A program made the position numbers and the translations under genes. A model generated the notes under the pieces. The model worked only from the letters and a program-made list of their open reading frames with translations. It ran no database searches and was not told where the DNA came from. Below are positions 48,733 through 57,563 of a stretch of DNA of 64,000 nt, in pieces. How positions within the stretch are numbered: the first letter of the stretch is position 1; each line of letters opens with the position of its first letter. The DNA is taken from positions 186,001 to 250,000 of the forward strand of contig QOZR01000006.1 of the NCBI GenBank assembly GCA_003576685.1. Direction: 5' to 3'. This DNA is from Virgifigura deserti (GTDB lineage: Bacteria; Pseudomonadota; Alphaproteobacteria; Dongiales; Dongiaceae).

Positions 48733-50382
48733 ATGACGCCGCTTCTCGAGATCGACGATCTGCGGATTGAGGGACAGAGCGAAGGCGATAGCTGGTTCGA
48801 GATCGTCAAGGGCGTCTCGCTGACTCTGAAGCGCGGCGAGGTGCTGGGCCTGATCGGCGAGTCGGGCGCCGGCAAGTCGACGATCGGGCTGGCTTCCATG
48901 GGCTATGCCCGTTCGGGCTGCCGAATCTCGGGCGGCTCCATCAGGCTCAACGAGCAGGAGCTGTTCGGCGCGCCCCACGAGACCTTGCGCAAGATTCGCG
49001 GCGTGCGGGTCGCCTATGTGGCGCAGAGTGCCGCGGCCGCCTTCAACCCGGCCCACACCTTGAACGCGCAGGTCTGCGAGGCCGCCGTCACGCATGGCGT
49101 CATGAGCATGGACGAGGCGCTGAAGAACGCGAAGCGCCTCTATGCGAAGCTCCGCCTGCCGAATCCGGAGACCTTCGGCGACCGCTATCCGCATCAGGTC
49201 TCGGGCGGCCAGCTTCAGCGCGCGATGACCGCCATGGCGATGGTTTGCAAGCCGCATCTGATCGTGTTCGACGAGCCGACGACCGCGCTCGACGTCACCA
49301 CCCAGATCGAGGTCCTGGCCGCGATCAAGGATGCGATCCGGGATGAGGGCACGGCGGCGCTCTACATCACCCATGACCTCGCCGTCGTGGCCCAGATCGC
49401 CGACCGCATCATGGTGCTGCGGCACGGGACGCTGGTCGAGGAGGGGCCGACCGGGCAGATCCTCCATGAGCCGAAGCAGGCCTACACGAAGGCGCTGGTG
49501 AATGTGCGCCGCGTGGAGGGCGAGGCGACCCATCGCGAAAGCGGCCCGCCGGTCCTGGAGGCACGAAACCTCACGGCCGGCTATGACCGCAGCCTTCTGG
49601 TCCTGAAGGACGTGTCGATCGCGCTCGAGTCCGCGACGACGCTGGCCGTGGTCGGCGAGTCGGGCTCCGGCAAATCGACGCTTGCCCGAGTGCTGACCGG
49701 GCTGCTCCCGCCGATCGAGGGTGAGACCGTTTTTGCCGGCGAGACGCTCAGCCGCAAGCTCAAGGACCGGACGAAGGAGCAGCTGCGCCGTCTCCAGATG
49801 ATCTACCAAATGCCCGACGTGGCCCTCAATCCGCGGCAGAAGGTCGAGGAGATCCTGGGCCGGCCGCTGACCTTCTATTTCGGGCGATCCGGCGCGGCGC
49901 GGAGGAAACGCGTCGAAGAGCTGCTCGAGTGGGTGGAACTGCCGCGAGATTTCGCGCAGCGCTATCCGTCCGAGCTTTCGGGCGGCCAGAAGCAGCGGGT
50001 CTGCATCGCCCGTGCCCTCGCGGCGGAACCGACCGTCATCATCTGCGATGAGGTCACCAGCGCCCTTGATCCCGTCGTTGCCGATGGGGTCCTGCGCCTT
50101 CTCCTGCGAATCCAGAACGAGACGGGCCTCGCCTACGTCTTCATCACGCACGACCTTGCCACGGTGAAGGCGATCGCGGATTCGATCGTAGTGATGTATC
50201 AGGGCGAAATCGTGCAGCAAGGCCCGAAGGCCGAGGTGCTCACGCCGCCGCACCACCCCTACACGGACCTGCTGCTGTCCTCGGTCCCGGAGATGGATAC
50301 CAATTGGCTCGACGCCGTGCTGGCCGAGCGCGCGCGCCGCAAGGCGCAGGGCGAAAAGGTGCTGGATAGCGCGGGCCTGTAG
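48733..50382 (+). CDS. Fused double ABC ATPase (DppD-DppF type), 549 aa
   Basis: Both ATPase halves of the importer in one chain. The first domain has Walker A GESGAGKS (about 42-49), signature VSGGQLQRA (about 156) and Walker B HLIVFDEPTTALD. The second has Walker A GESGSGKS (about 308-315), signature LSGGQKQR (about 415) and Walker B TVIICDEVTSALD. Each ends with an HxLA-type switch and a C-terminal oligopeptide-transporter extension. The start at 48733 is the only ATG in frame just after the permease stop. Fused forms are known in YejF/GsiA-type systems. Confidence 0.95.
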   Translation: MTPLLEIDDLRIEGQSEGDSWFEIVKGVSLTLKRGEVLGLIGESGAGKSTIGLASMGYARSGCRISGGSIRLNEQELFGAPHETLRKIRGVRVAYVAQSAAAAFNPAHTLNAQVCEAAVTHGVMSMDEALKNAKRLYAKLRLPNPETFGDRYPHQVSGGQLQRAMTAMAMVCKPHLIVFDEPTTALDVTTQIEVLAAIKDAIRDEGTAALYITHDLAVVAQIADRIMVLRHGTLVEEGPTGQILHEPKQAYTKALVNVRRVEGEATHRESGPPVLEARNLTAGYDRSLLVLKDVSIALESATTLAVVGESGSGKSTLARVLTGLLPPIEGETVFAGETLSRKLKDRTKEQLRRLQMIYQMPDVALNPRQKVEEILGRPLTFYFGRSGAARRKRVEELLEWVELPRDFAQRYPSELSGGQKQRVCIARALAAEPTVIICDEVTSALDPVVADGVLRLLLRIQNETGLAYVFITHDLATVKAIADSIVVMYQGEIVQQGPKAEVLTPPHHPYTDLLLSSVPEMDTNWLDAVLAERARRKAQGEKVLDSAGL

Positions 50383-50429
50383 GATCCGTCATTCAGGGGA
50401 TCGGAGCTCCGCCGCGCTTGGCTTCATGC

Positions 50430-50472
50430 TTCGACAAGCTCAGCATGAGGACGTCACCCTGAGCTTGTCGAA
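50430..50472. repeat. Inverted repeat between ABC operon and DUF924 gene
   Basis: TTCGACAAGCTCAG (50430-50443) and CTGAGCTTGTCGAA (50459-50472) are perfect 14-bp inverted arms with a 15-nt loop, located between converging genes. The same core is a dispersed intergenic repeat in many alphaproteobacteria. It may terminate transcription in both directions. Confidence 0.65.
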
Positions 50473-50483
50473 AGGTGAGGTCC

Positions 50484-51056
50484 TCAGAACGACGAGCCGG
50501 GCTGCTTCAGGAAGTCTTCCTCCTCGGGCGTGCTGGGGCGGCCGAGGACCGCGTTGCGGTGCGGGAACCGGCCGAATCGCTCGATGACCTTCTCGTGGCG
50601 GATTGCATAGTCGAGATACTCCAGCGCCGTGACGCGGGCCTCGCCCTGCTGCTCCTCGGCGAGCTGCCGGATCAGCGCCACGGCACGCCGCTGATCGGCC
50701 AAATCCTCGCTATGCTCGAACGGCAGATAGAAGAAGACGCGCCGGTCGTCGGCGACGGCGCGGTCGAAGCCTCGGTCGATCGCCCCGCTTGCGACGGCTC
50801 GGGCCTTCCCGTCGGCTGCGAAAGCGCGCGGGCTGTCGCGGTGGATGTTGCGGGGGAACTGATCGAGCAGGAGGACGAGGGCGAGGCAGCCGTCCGGACT
50901 CCGCTCCCACGCGCCGAGCCGGTCCTCGGCCGCTTCTGTCACGGCCACCTGGAAGTTGCGGCGAATCTCCGCGTCGAACGCCGCATCCCGGACGAACCAA
51001 TTGTTCCGGGCGCGCTCACCGAACCAGAACTCAAGAATGGCTCGCGGATCACTCAT
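50484..51056 (-). CDS. DUF924 family protein, 190 aa
   Basis: A helical, TPR-like protein. The family signature is strong: ILEFWFGERARNNWFVRDAAFDAEIRRNF, LALVLLLDQFPRNIHRDSPRAFAADGKARAVA, and FFYLPFEHSEDLADQRRAVAL, ending with ERFGRFPHRNAVLGRPSTPEEEDFL. Function unknown. It starts 3 bp after the GST gene and is cotranscribed with it. Confidence 0.94.
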   Translation of the reverse strand: MSDPRAILEFWFGERARNNWFVRDAAFDAEIRRNFQVAVTEAAEDRLGAWERSPDGCLALVLLLDQFPRNIHRDSPRAFAADGKARAVASGAIDRGFDRAVADDRRVFFYLPFEHSEDLADQRRAVALIRQLAEEQQGEARVTALEYLDYAIRHEKVIERFGRFPHRNAVLGRPSTPEEEDFLKQPGSSF

Positions 51057-51059
51057 CGC

Positions 51060-51701
51060 TCACGCGGCCGCGTCGTGCTGGACCAGCATCCGGTGGATCG
51101 CCGGCCGTGCCCCGACGAGACCGACGCAGCGCTTCACATTGTGGCAGCGGGCGTAGAGCTGTGGCACCGGGTCCTGCCACGTCGCTAGCATCTGCATATA
51201 GATGTCGCAGGCGCTGAACCGCTCGCCCAGCAGATAAGGCCCGGCCGCCAGCGCCTGGTTGATGCGGTCCCAGATAATCATCAGCTCGTCCGTCGCGCGT
51301 GCCTGGATCGCCGGCGTCTGCGCCTCGTCGATCGTGTGGCGCTCGGGATAGTAATAGAGCAGGTAGGCCGGCTGCAGCGTGCTCGCCAAATATGCCATCC
51401 ATTGATAGTAGGCGCCGCGCAGCGGATCGTCGACGGCCGGCGCGAGCCGCGCTTCCGGATGCCGGTCGGCGAGATACATGCAGATCGCGGCCGATTCATA
51501 GATGACCTGCGATTCGTCGACGACCCCATCCACGACCAGTGTCGGCACCTTGCCGTTCGGATTGAGCTTCAGATAGTCCGGCGATCGCGGCACGCCGGGC
51601 GACAGATCGATCCGTTCCAGGATGTATGGCGCGCCGATCTCCTCCAGAACGGCGTGCGGCGCCATCGCGGCGCTGCCCGGCGACCAGTAGAGCCTGTACA
51701 T
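51060..51701 (-). CDS. Glutathione S-transferase family protein, 213 aa
   Basis: Second GST of the window, not closely similar to the first. The thioredoxin-fold half reads YRLYWSPGSAAMAPHAVLEEIG, with the Ser/Ala position of beta-like GSTs, then KLNPNGKVPTLVVDG and YESAAICMYLADRHPEARLAP. The C-terminal helical domain contains PYLLGERFSACDIYMQMLATW. The start is ATG 51701; the upstream frame adds 12 unlikely residues. Confidence 0.93.
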   Translation of the reverse strand: MYRLYWSPGSAAMAPHAVLEEIGAPYILERIDLSPGVPRSPDYLKLNPNGKVPTLVVDGVVDESQVIYESAAICMYLADRHPEARLAPAVDDPLRGAYYQWMAYLASTLQPAYLLYYYPERHTIDEAQTPAIQARATDELMIIWDRINQALAAGPYLLGERFSACDIYMQMLATWQDPVPQLYARCHNVKRCVGLVGARPAIHRMLVQHDAAA

Positions 51702-51782
51702 CGCGACGTCTCCCTCAGACGTTCTTTTCTGCGGCATTCATCCGCCGCCGCGATCCTGCTTGTCAAGCGATCGCCGCCGCAC

Positions 51783-51815
51783 AAAAAAACGCCCGGGACG
51801 ACGATCCCGGGCGTT
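51783..51815 (-). terminator. Rho-independent terminator of the Bax-inhibitor gene
   Basis: On the minus strand an ACGCCCGGGA / TCCCGGGCGT stem (51789-51798 and 51805-51814) with a 6-nt loop is followed by a run of seven T (A at 51783-51789). It sits 28 bp after the stop of the Bax-inhibitor gene. Confidence 0.85.
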
Positions 51816-51842
51816 TCGCCTCTTGCGTATGGGCCGCGAGGC

Positions 51843-52559
51843 TTACTCGCGATTGCCGAACAGGCGGAGCATCATCAGGAACAGGTTGATGAAGTCCAGA
51901 TACAGGCTGAGCGCGCCCATGATGGTCTTCTTGCCCATGATCTGGCCGTCATCGCCCTCGTAGTAGTTCTCCTTGATCTTCTGCGTGTCATAAGCGGTCA
52001 AGCCGGTGAAGACGAGTACGCCGATGACCGAGATCGCGAACTGCAGCGCGCTGCTCGCGAGGAACATGTTCACGACCATGGCGATAATGATGCCGATCAG
52101 GCCCATGAACAGGAACGAGCCCCAGCCCGTCAGGTCGCGCTTCGTCGTGTAGCCATACAGGCTCATTGCAGCGAAAGTCGCCCCGGTGATGAAGAAGACG
52201 CGGGCGATGCTCGTCTCGGTGTAGAGCATGAAGATGAACGAGAACGCCAACCCGTTCAGCGCCGCATAGGCCCAGAACGACATCTGCGCCGTCGCGAAGC
52301 TCATCTTGTGGATGCGGAAGTTCAAGAAGAACACGATGCCCAGCGGCGCCAGGATCACCAGCCAGGCCAGCCCCGTGCCGAAGATGGCCTGCATCATCGT
52401 TTCCGAGCTGGCGGTCAGGTAGGCGATGATGCCGGTGAGCGCAAGACCGCCGCCCATGTAGTTGTAGACGCCAAGCATATATTGGCGCAGACCGACATCG
52501 ATCTGGGCCACATCCGCTTGGCCGCGGGTCATATATTTTCTGTCAGGTCCAATAGCCAT
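51843..52559 (-). CDS. Bax inhibitor-1/YccA family membrane protein, 238 aa
   Basis: Seven membrane helices with the BI-1 pattern: VYNYMGGGLALTGIIAYLTA, FGTGLAWLVILAPLGIVFFL, and the conserved late segment GLTAYDTQKIKENYY with the Asp pair needed for the pH-sensitive leak of the bacterial homologue BsYetJ. The C-terminus ALSLYLDFINLFLMMLRLFGNR is diagnostic. Start at 52559 is used; a TTG-type extension of seven residues is less likely. Confidence 0.95.
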   Translation of the reverse strand: MAIGPDRKYMTRGQADVAQIDVGLRQYMLGVYNYMGGGLALTGIIAYLTASSETMMQAIFGTGLAWLVILAPLGIVFFLNFRIHKMSFATAQMSFWAYAALNGLAFSFIFMLYTETSIARVFFITGATFAAMSLYGYTTKRDLTGWGSFLFMGLIGIIIAMVVNMFLASSALQFAISVIGVLVFTGLTAYDTQKIKENYYEGDDGQIMGKKTIMGALSLYLDFINLFLMMLRLFGNRE

Positions 52560-52656
52560 TCCAGCCTCTCTATCCCCCAAGCCGCGCGAAACCTGCCCCC
52601 TATATTGGAGGCAAGCGGGGCGGAATCAACAATAATCGGTCAAGACGTGCGATAGG

Positions 52657-54174
52657 TTAACGCGCTTCGGAGGCAGCCGGCGACGCCTCATGGTAGCGCT
52701 CGACCGCGCGCTGTATGGCCCATGGAAACAGGAAATAGAAGAGGGGCGGCGTCTTGATCGACAGCACCCGCCACGCGCCGGGCAGATCGGCGAGCCGACT
52801 CACTATCCCGCTCGGCAGGCGCTCGACCTGCCTTTTCAGCGCGAGCCGCGCCGTGCTGACGCGGTCGAGATACAGCGGCGGCAGGCGGCCCTGCCGCAGG
52901 AACCGCCACGACAGCCGGTGCAGCCAGTCGCGATAGTCTTCGAGCGAGCGGTCGGTCAGGAAGGGCTCGCGGCGGTCCCACAGGACGACCGCGGTGGCGC
53001 GCTTCTCCCGGGCGAACATCCCGCGCGGGACGCCGGCCTCCTCGACGATGCGCCGGCAGATCGGCCGATTGTAGTCACCGCCGACATCCCACGGCCTCAT
53101 CTCGTCGGCATTGCTGATGGCGTTGATTCGGCGCAGTTCCCGTGCCGCCCAATACGGGACGGCGCATTGCAGGAAGCCCGTCCAGAGCCGGTACTCCGTG
53201 AGGCCGAGACCGCCCGGATCGGGGCGCGCCATCTCCGGGCCGAGCGACGGGACGGTCTTGTCCCAGACCATGCCATATTGGCCGGTGAACAGGATCCGGC
53301 CGGGAAGATATGGCGCCGCGCCGCCGAAATGCATCTCTTCGCCATAGGCGTTCGCGGCAAGGAAGGGGATCTCCGGAAACGGGTTGCCCCGCCATGCAGC
53401 GCGCTCGAGCGTGATGCAGCGCAGGCCGAGCTTGTCGGCGACCGGCTCCCCGCTGTCGTCGGCGCCCCCGCGCGCGTTGGCGAAAGTGATGACCTCCTCA
53501 TTGCCAGCCGCCTTCGCCACGACCGCGACGGTGGGTGAATCATAGCCGGAGGACAGCGTGCCGATCGTCCGGTAGGGCGCCTTGCGCGCCGGGCTCTTCC
53601 CGTTCTCGACCAGCGCCGCCATGGTCGCGAGCAGGAACGTCCGATAGCCCTCGAAACTGGACAGATCGCGAACCGGCAGCGGCTTGCCGACCGGCTCGAG
53701 CGATGTTCCGTCCCAGACGAGATTGTCGAAGTAGCAGAGCTGCAGGTCGCCCCGGAGCGTCCGAACCGGACGCTTGTAGGCATCCAGGCCGGCGGTGATT
53801 GTCCGAAAGTCCGCATAATAGCCCGGGTAGCAGGGGTCGAGCTCGATATCCAAATTCGCGATCAGGCAGACCAGCGAGTTCGAAACATGGACGATGTTCT
53901 CGGCCCGCGAGAATTGCAGTCGATCGACGGTGGAATCGGGACTTACGAACGTGACCGCGCCATCCCGAAGCCTTCCGCCGGTGCCGGCCACGATATCCGT
54001 GCGGTCGAAATCGCCCTGCTCATAGGGGCCGGGCCAGGCCGCCTCGCAGAACCAGTCGTCGGTCGTCTCGACGCGGTTGCCATGGCGCACCACGACCTCG
54101 TCCGCGCCCGTCTCGCAGCGCGCGAGCCAAGCGTTCGGCGGCCAATGAGGCACCGGGTCGAAACGGAAGCGCAT
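52657..54174 (-). CDS. Asparagine-synthetase-like PP-loop protein A, 505 aa
   Basis: An ATP-pyrophosphatase of the asparagine-synthetase fold. The PP-loop is SSGYDSPTVAVVAKAAG at about residues 208-224, in place of the canonical SGGxDS. The N-terminal 150 residues resemble a degenerate glutaminase domain (FSRAENIVHVSNSLVCLIANLD); the protein does not begin with Met-Cys, so glutamine hydrolysis is unlikely. It starts MRFRFDPVPHWP. A C-terminal helix near residue 485 is hydrophobic. Probably forms an amide or ester bond on an unknown acid. It belongs with the ATP-grasp and second AS-like genes upstream. Confidence 0.78.
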   Translation of the reverse strand: MRFRFDPVPHWPPNAWLARCETGADEVVVRHGNRVETTDDWFCEAAWPGPYEQGDFDRTDIVAGTGGRLRDGAVTFVSPDSTVDRLQFSRAENIVHVSNSLVCLIANLDIELDPCYPGYYADFRTITAGLDAYKRPVRTLRGDLQLCYFDNLVWDGTSLEPVGKPLPVRDLSSFEGYRTFLLATMAALVENGKSPARKAPYRTIGTLSSGYDSPTVAVVAKAAGNEEVITFANARGGADDSGEPVADKLGLRCITLERAAWRGNPFPEIPFLAANAYGEEMHFGGAAPYLPGRILFTGQYGMVWDKTVPSLGPEMARPDPGGLGLTEYRLWTGFLQCAVPYWAARELRRINAISNADEMRPWDVGGDYNRPICRRIVEEAGVPRGMFAREKRATAVVLWDRREPFLTDRSLEDYRDWLHRLSWRFLRQGRLPPLYLDRVSTARLALKRQVERLPSGIVSRLADLPGAWRVLSIKTPPLFYFLFPWAIQRAVERYHEASPAASEAR

Positions 54175-54180
54175 AGGCTA
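54138..54180. repeat. 43-bp direct repeat, copy 1
   Basis: Covers the first 12 codons of PP-loop protein A and the bases just before them. It matches 55790-55832 at 42 of 43 positions. The repeats bracket the ATP-grasp gene. Confidence 0.85.
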
Positions 54181-54605
54181 AGTTCTTTTCGGCGACGGCG
54201 ACACAGCACCGGTTGCGGCGGCTGGCCGTTCGATTCCGGAATGGATATGGCGCCAAACGAGGCGGTGGGACTGCAACATGTTTCCACACCATGCCGGCAT
54301 AACAGACAGCGCGCCGCCTTCCGCGATGCCGCGTGGCGCAGGACTCCGATTTCAGGCTAACGCTTGATAAGGGAGAGGAGTTCCCGAGTCGAGGGTGCGT
54401 GAGATACGGACTGCCGCACGAGCGCTGAAGGCTTCGGGGTTCTGCCATCCGGGATGGCGCCGCTCAAGCCAGGCATCTCAGCGGTTTGACACGGCGATTG
54501 CAGCCGCGTACGCGTCTGCTTTTCGAAGGGAGAATGGACCAACCCCGTTGTCACGGGCGGCGAGCAGCCTGCTCGACCGGACTTCAGCAGCTTTTCGGGG
54601 CGTCC
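54181..54605. other. Region between ATP-grasp and PP-loop genes
   Basis: About 425 bp with no confident gene. Two short minus-strand frames exist: one of 65 codons at 54357-54554 (starts MTTGLVHSPFEKQ) and one of about 40 codons ending 9 bp before the PP-loop gene (starts MPAWCGNMLQSHR). Either could be a small peptide substrate of the cluster, but there is no independent support. Confidence 0.4.
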
Positions 54606-55685
54606 TTAAGATGCAACAGAAATCGCCGTTGTTGAGTGCAATCGAATCCGGGCAATGAAGTCCTCGAAGATAGCGTCCTCTGGCCTCATTTGCCCTTCAA
54701 CCCACTCCAGCTCTCCTGTTTCGGGATTATCTCCGCGTAGCATCCAGTGTCCTGGGCAGTCGCGCAACGCCCAGCTCGCATAGGTGTAGCTGATCTCCGC
54801 TATAACGGGCTCCGCGCCCCGGCGTAAGACATCGACGGCGACCGATTGGGTCTGAAATCGTTGCGCGATGTCGAACGCGAGCCGCACCGCTTCGATGTCG
54901 ATTTCTTTCGGGTCCCAGTCTATGTGGCCGCTGCCGCTGGCACGAAAGTCGTTCGGCCGGTTGAACCGGCGAAAGCCGAAGGCACGGTTGCCGATGATCG
55001 TGATCCGCGTGTCGAACTCATTGCCCGGCAGGAACTCTTGAAAGAGAACGTAGCCCTGCTGCAACTCACTGTCTGAGTTGTCGAGCGGCGTTCTACCTGC
55101 AAGCGTTCGAGCCGCCGTGAGGAATCGCCGTACGTACTTATTCGCACGCGCGCCGGTAGGCATCTGAACGGACTTGATCCCGGGGCCGAACATCTGTTGC
55201 ACCCAGTACGTCGCCTCTTCCGCACGCTGCAGCAGGCGTACGTTCGCTGACTGATAGCCATAAGAGAGCTTCATAACGAGCGGGTATGCTGCCCCGTGAC
55301 AGAAGGCAATCGCATCCTCGGGCCGCCAAAACACCCATGTGCGCGGAATCGGGATACCTGCCGCTTCTAGGAGGTAAGACTGCGCGATCTTATCCTCGAA
55401 ATGCCAAGCCGTTCGCCAGTCAGGGAAGACCGGGATGCCCATGCCATGTTCGATAGCTGGCAGCAGCCGTTTTGCAAAAGCACGCGGCAGCTTAGGGTAG
55501 CCGAATCGCCAGAGAAACCCGTCACAGCCTACGATCTGTTGAAAGAAGTCGGGCGCGAACGCATCCACCATCCTAGCCTGAATTCCAATCTGCTCCGCCA
55601 GCTCGACCCAACGCGCGGAAAAGGACTGCTCTTCGCCGTTCTTGTGGCGGACAGTATCAGGCTGGATTGCAATTGTGCGGCTCAT
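54606..55685 (-). CDS. ATP-grasp ligase, 359 aa
   Basis: An ATP-grasp carboxylate-amine/thiol ligase-like protein. Recognisable elements are WHFEDKIAQSYLLEAAGIPIPRTWVF (pre-ATP-grasp to lid), AYPLVMKLSYGYQSANV with the ATP-binding Lys, YVLFQEFLPGNEFDTRITIIGNRAFGFRR, and SVAVDVLRRGAEPVIAEISYTYASW with the Mg-binding Glu and neighbouring residue. The closest type is RimK/D-Ala-D-Ala-ligase-like. The start at 55685 (MSRTIAIQPD) is preferred over an ATG 16 codons upstream. Its DNA is less GC-rich than both neighbours and is framed by the 43-bp direct repeats, so it was probably inserted into the AS-like gene pair. Confidence 0.85.
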   Translation of the reverse strand: MSRTIAIQPDTVRHKNGEEQSFSARWVELAEQIGIQARMVDAFAPDFFQQIVGCDGFLWRFGYPKLPRAFAKRLLPAIEHGMGIPVFPDWRTAWHFEDKIAQSYLLEAAGIPIPRTWVFWRPEDAIAFCHGAAYPLVMKLSYGYQSANVRLLQRAEEATYWVQQMFGPGIKSVQMPTGARANKYVRRFLTAARTLAGRTPLDNSDSELQQGYVLFQEFLPGNEFDTRITIIGNRAFGFRRFNRPNDFRASGSGHIDWDPKEIDIEAVRLAFDIAQRFQTQSVAVDVLRRGAEPVIAEISYTYASWALRDCPGHWMLRGDNPETGELEWVEGQMRPEDAIFEDFIARIRLHSTTAISVAS

Positions 55686-55780
55686 GGCAGACTGGCAGAT
55701 TTCCCTAAGCCTTGGTGGATGCAAGACAGTCAAAGAACAAATTCTAATCTAAAAGCCATTGAGATGGAGTTATCAGGCCG

Positions 55781-55828
55781 ACAGGAGCAGCGGCCAATGA
55801 GGCACCGGGTCGAAACGGAAGCGCATGG
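55781..55828 (-). pseudogene. Truncated 5' end of a PP-loop protein A copy
   Basis: Within the 43-bp repeat, an ATG at 55826 reads MRFRFDPVPHWP as in protein A and then meets a stop after about five more codons. It is the start of protein A left behind directly after the AS-like gene, at the place where protein A would be expected without the inserted segment. Confidence 0.6.
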
Positions 55829-55832
55829 GCTA
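55790..55832. repeat. 43-bp direct repeat, copy 2
   Basis: Starts in the intergenic gap and ends in the stop codon of the AS-like gene. Only the base corresponding to 54175 differs from copy 1. Confidence 0.85.
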
Positions 55833-57563
55833 GCCGGTCGTTGCCATCGACGCCGCGACGGCGGGTGCCTCGCTATCGACGACCGGCCAAGCGGCTCCGG
55901 CATGGACCTGTTGCCATGCCAGGCAGTGGAACAGCAGCTTCTCGGCCGTCGGCGACAGTGCCGGTTGCGCCGTCGAGCCGACTGCGAGCAGCGGGCTCGC
56001 CTGTTGCTCCCAGAGCCGTCTCCATAATTGCGAAGGGGCGGGCCTCGCTCGGGAGAATCCGAGTCGACGCGCGACGCGCGGATGCGCCGTCAGCAGACGA
56101 TCCGCCCGTTTCAGCGCCAGATTCATGTAATAGGCGGCGTGTCGACGCCCGCGGTACAGCTTGGCGCCCGAGACGAACGGCACGTCGAGCGACTTTGGCG
56201 ACAAGGTGTGCATGAGGTCCAGGTAGAAGCGTGCGTCGACTTTCTCGTCATAGGGAATGCAGGCGGCCAACTCGATGAAATCCCGCGTCAGCCCAGGCGT
56301 ATAAACCCGACAGCGGTTCTCGAACACCTTAAACGGATTGATGGCGGCCCGATTCCGGCTGCGGTTCCGGATGACGAACTGGTTCACGCCGAAACCATCG
56401 TTGGGATATTCGGCGATCTCCCGGCTCAGGTCCGCTTGGAAGCCGTCATGCATCTGCCGCACGATGGCGTCGGGAAACAGTTCGAATGCGGCTTTCCAGG
56501 CCGGCGAGTCGAGACTGCGGCATTCCTGCCGCAGATATTCCGGAAAGCCGCCCCGCGGCTGGTGAAGCGGCGCCAGGATGAAGCCCGGCACCAGCCCCTC
56601 CCAGACCGCGCCCTCTTCTTCGAGGAACTGGGCGATCTGCGCGATGAACAGATGCAGGCTCGGCGTCGCCGCATCGCTTGCCTTCAGATAGTCGAGATAT
56701 CCTGGCGTCGCGAAGAAATCGGCGGGAGGGTGGATGCTGCGATAGGGGGTTCCGCTCGAACGGGCGATGGCCCGGGCGAACCGGCCATCGGCGTCGAACA
56801 GCTCGTCGGGGTGGCTGACGATCAGTGCCCGGGTCGGAATCCCTTGGTCCTTGAGCAAATAGAGGATCAGCCGGGAATCGAAGCCCCCGCTCAACAAGAG
56901 CGTGCCGGGCGGGCCGGCATCCGCATAAGCGCGAACGCTGCGGCGCAGCGCGTCGAGGACCTCCCGCCGGTCGACCCGCCGCCGCTCGGTCGGCCAGCGC
57001 CAGTAGCAGGTGGTCTCGAGCCTGTCGGTCGCCGGGTCATAGACCAGGATGGTCGCCGGCGGGACGCGTTCGACGCCGGCCATCAGCGTTCGGGCGCCGA
57101 TGGTGTGGCCGAAGGCGATGAACGCGCCCCAGGCGGCGAGGTCCGGGGCGCCTGAGAAGGCCTTGGTCTCGGAGGCGAGGCGCAGTCCGCCCGGCCGCCG
57201 TTCCATGTAAAGCGGCTTCAGACCCAGAAAGTCGGTCACGACGACCAGCTTCCGGTCGGCGGCATCCCAGAACACCGCGACGAAGGCGCCGTCGCATTGC
57301 GGCAGCAGGCGGACGGCATCCTTGTACGTCGTGATCCCGGAGGCGTCCGGCATTCCGATCGGAAGGCCGGCGACGGCCAGGATGTTCCCGTCCCGCCGTT
57401 CGATCCGGCCGCCGAGAAACCCGATCGTTCCGCCACCGATATCGCAGACCGTGCGCTCGGCCGGCCGAAGCTCCTGCGCGCGCAGCATCCCATTGACACC
57501 GTCGCCGCCGAAATCGATTGCGATCTTCACGGTCAGGACCGCCGGGATCCGGCGATCGGGCAT
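55830..57563 (-). CDS. Asparagine-synthetase-like protein B, 577 aa
   Basis: A second AS-fold protein with a well-preserved PP-loop, LLLSGGFDSRLILYLLKDQG at about residues 221-240. The N-terminal part resembles the glutamine amidotransferase II fold (GAFVAVFWDAADRKLVVVTDFLGLKPLYMERRPGGLRLASETKAF), but no N-terminal Cys is present, so it cannot use glutamine in the normal way. The size and layout are close to lasso-peptide macrolactam synthetases and to AS-like amidotransferases of polysaccharide loci. No lasso B-type protease or obvious precursor is adjacent. It heads the operon B / ATP-grasp / A. Confidence 0.82.
   Translation of the reverse strand: MPDRRIPAVLTVKIAIDFGGDGVNGMLRAQELRPAERTVCDIGGGTIGFLGGRIERRDGNILAVAGLPIGMPDASGITTYKDAVRLLPQCDGAFVAVFWDAADRKLVVVTDFLGLKPLYMERRPGGLRLASETKAFSGAPDLAAWGAFIAFGHTIGARTLMAGVERVPPATILVYDPATDRLETTCYWRWPTERRRVDRREVLDALRRSVRAYADAGPPGTLLLSGGFDSRLILYLLKDQGIPTRALIVSHPDELFDADGRFARAIARSSGTPYRSIHPPADFFATPGYLDYLKASDAATPSLHLFIAQIAQFLEEEGAVWEGLVPGFILAPLHQPRGGFPEYLRQECRSLDSPAWKAAFELFPDAIVRQMHDGFQADLSREIAEYPNDGFGVNQFVIRNRSRNRAAINPFKVFENRCRVYTPGLTRDFIELAACIPYDEKVDARFYLDLMHTLSPKSLDVPFVSGAKLYRGRRHAAYYMNLALKRADRLLTAHPRVARRLGFSRARPAPSQLWRRLWEQQASPLLAVGSTAQPALSPTAEKLLFHCLAWQQVHAGAAWPVVDSEAPAVAASMATTG

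Noticed and set aside
52657..57563. Lasso peptide cluster
   Set aside because: An AS-like cyclase candidate is present, but there is no PqqD-like/transglutaminase-type protease and no convincing precursor; the presence of a second AS-like gene and an ATP-grasp gene is also atypical.
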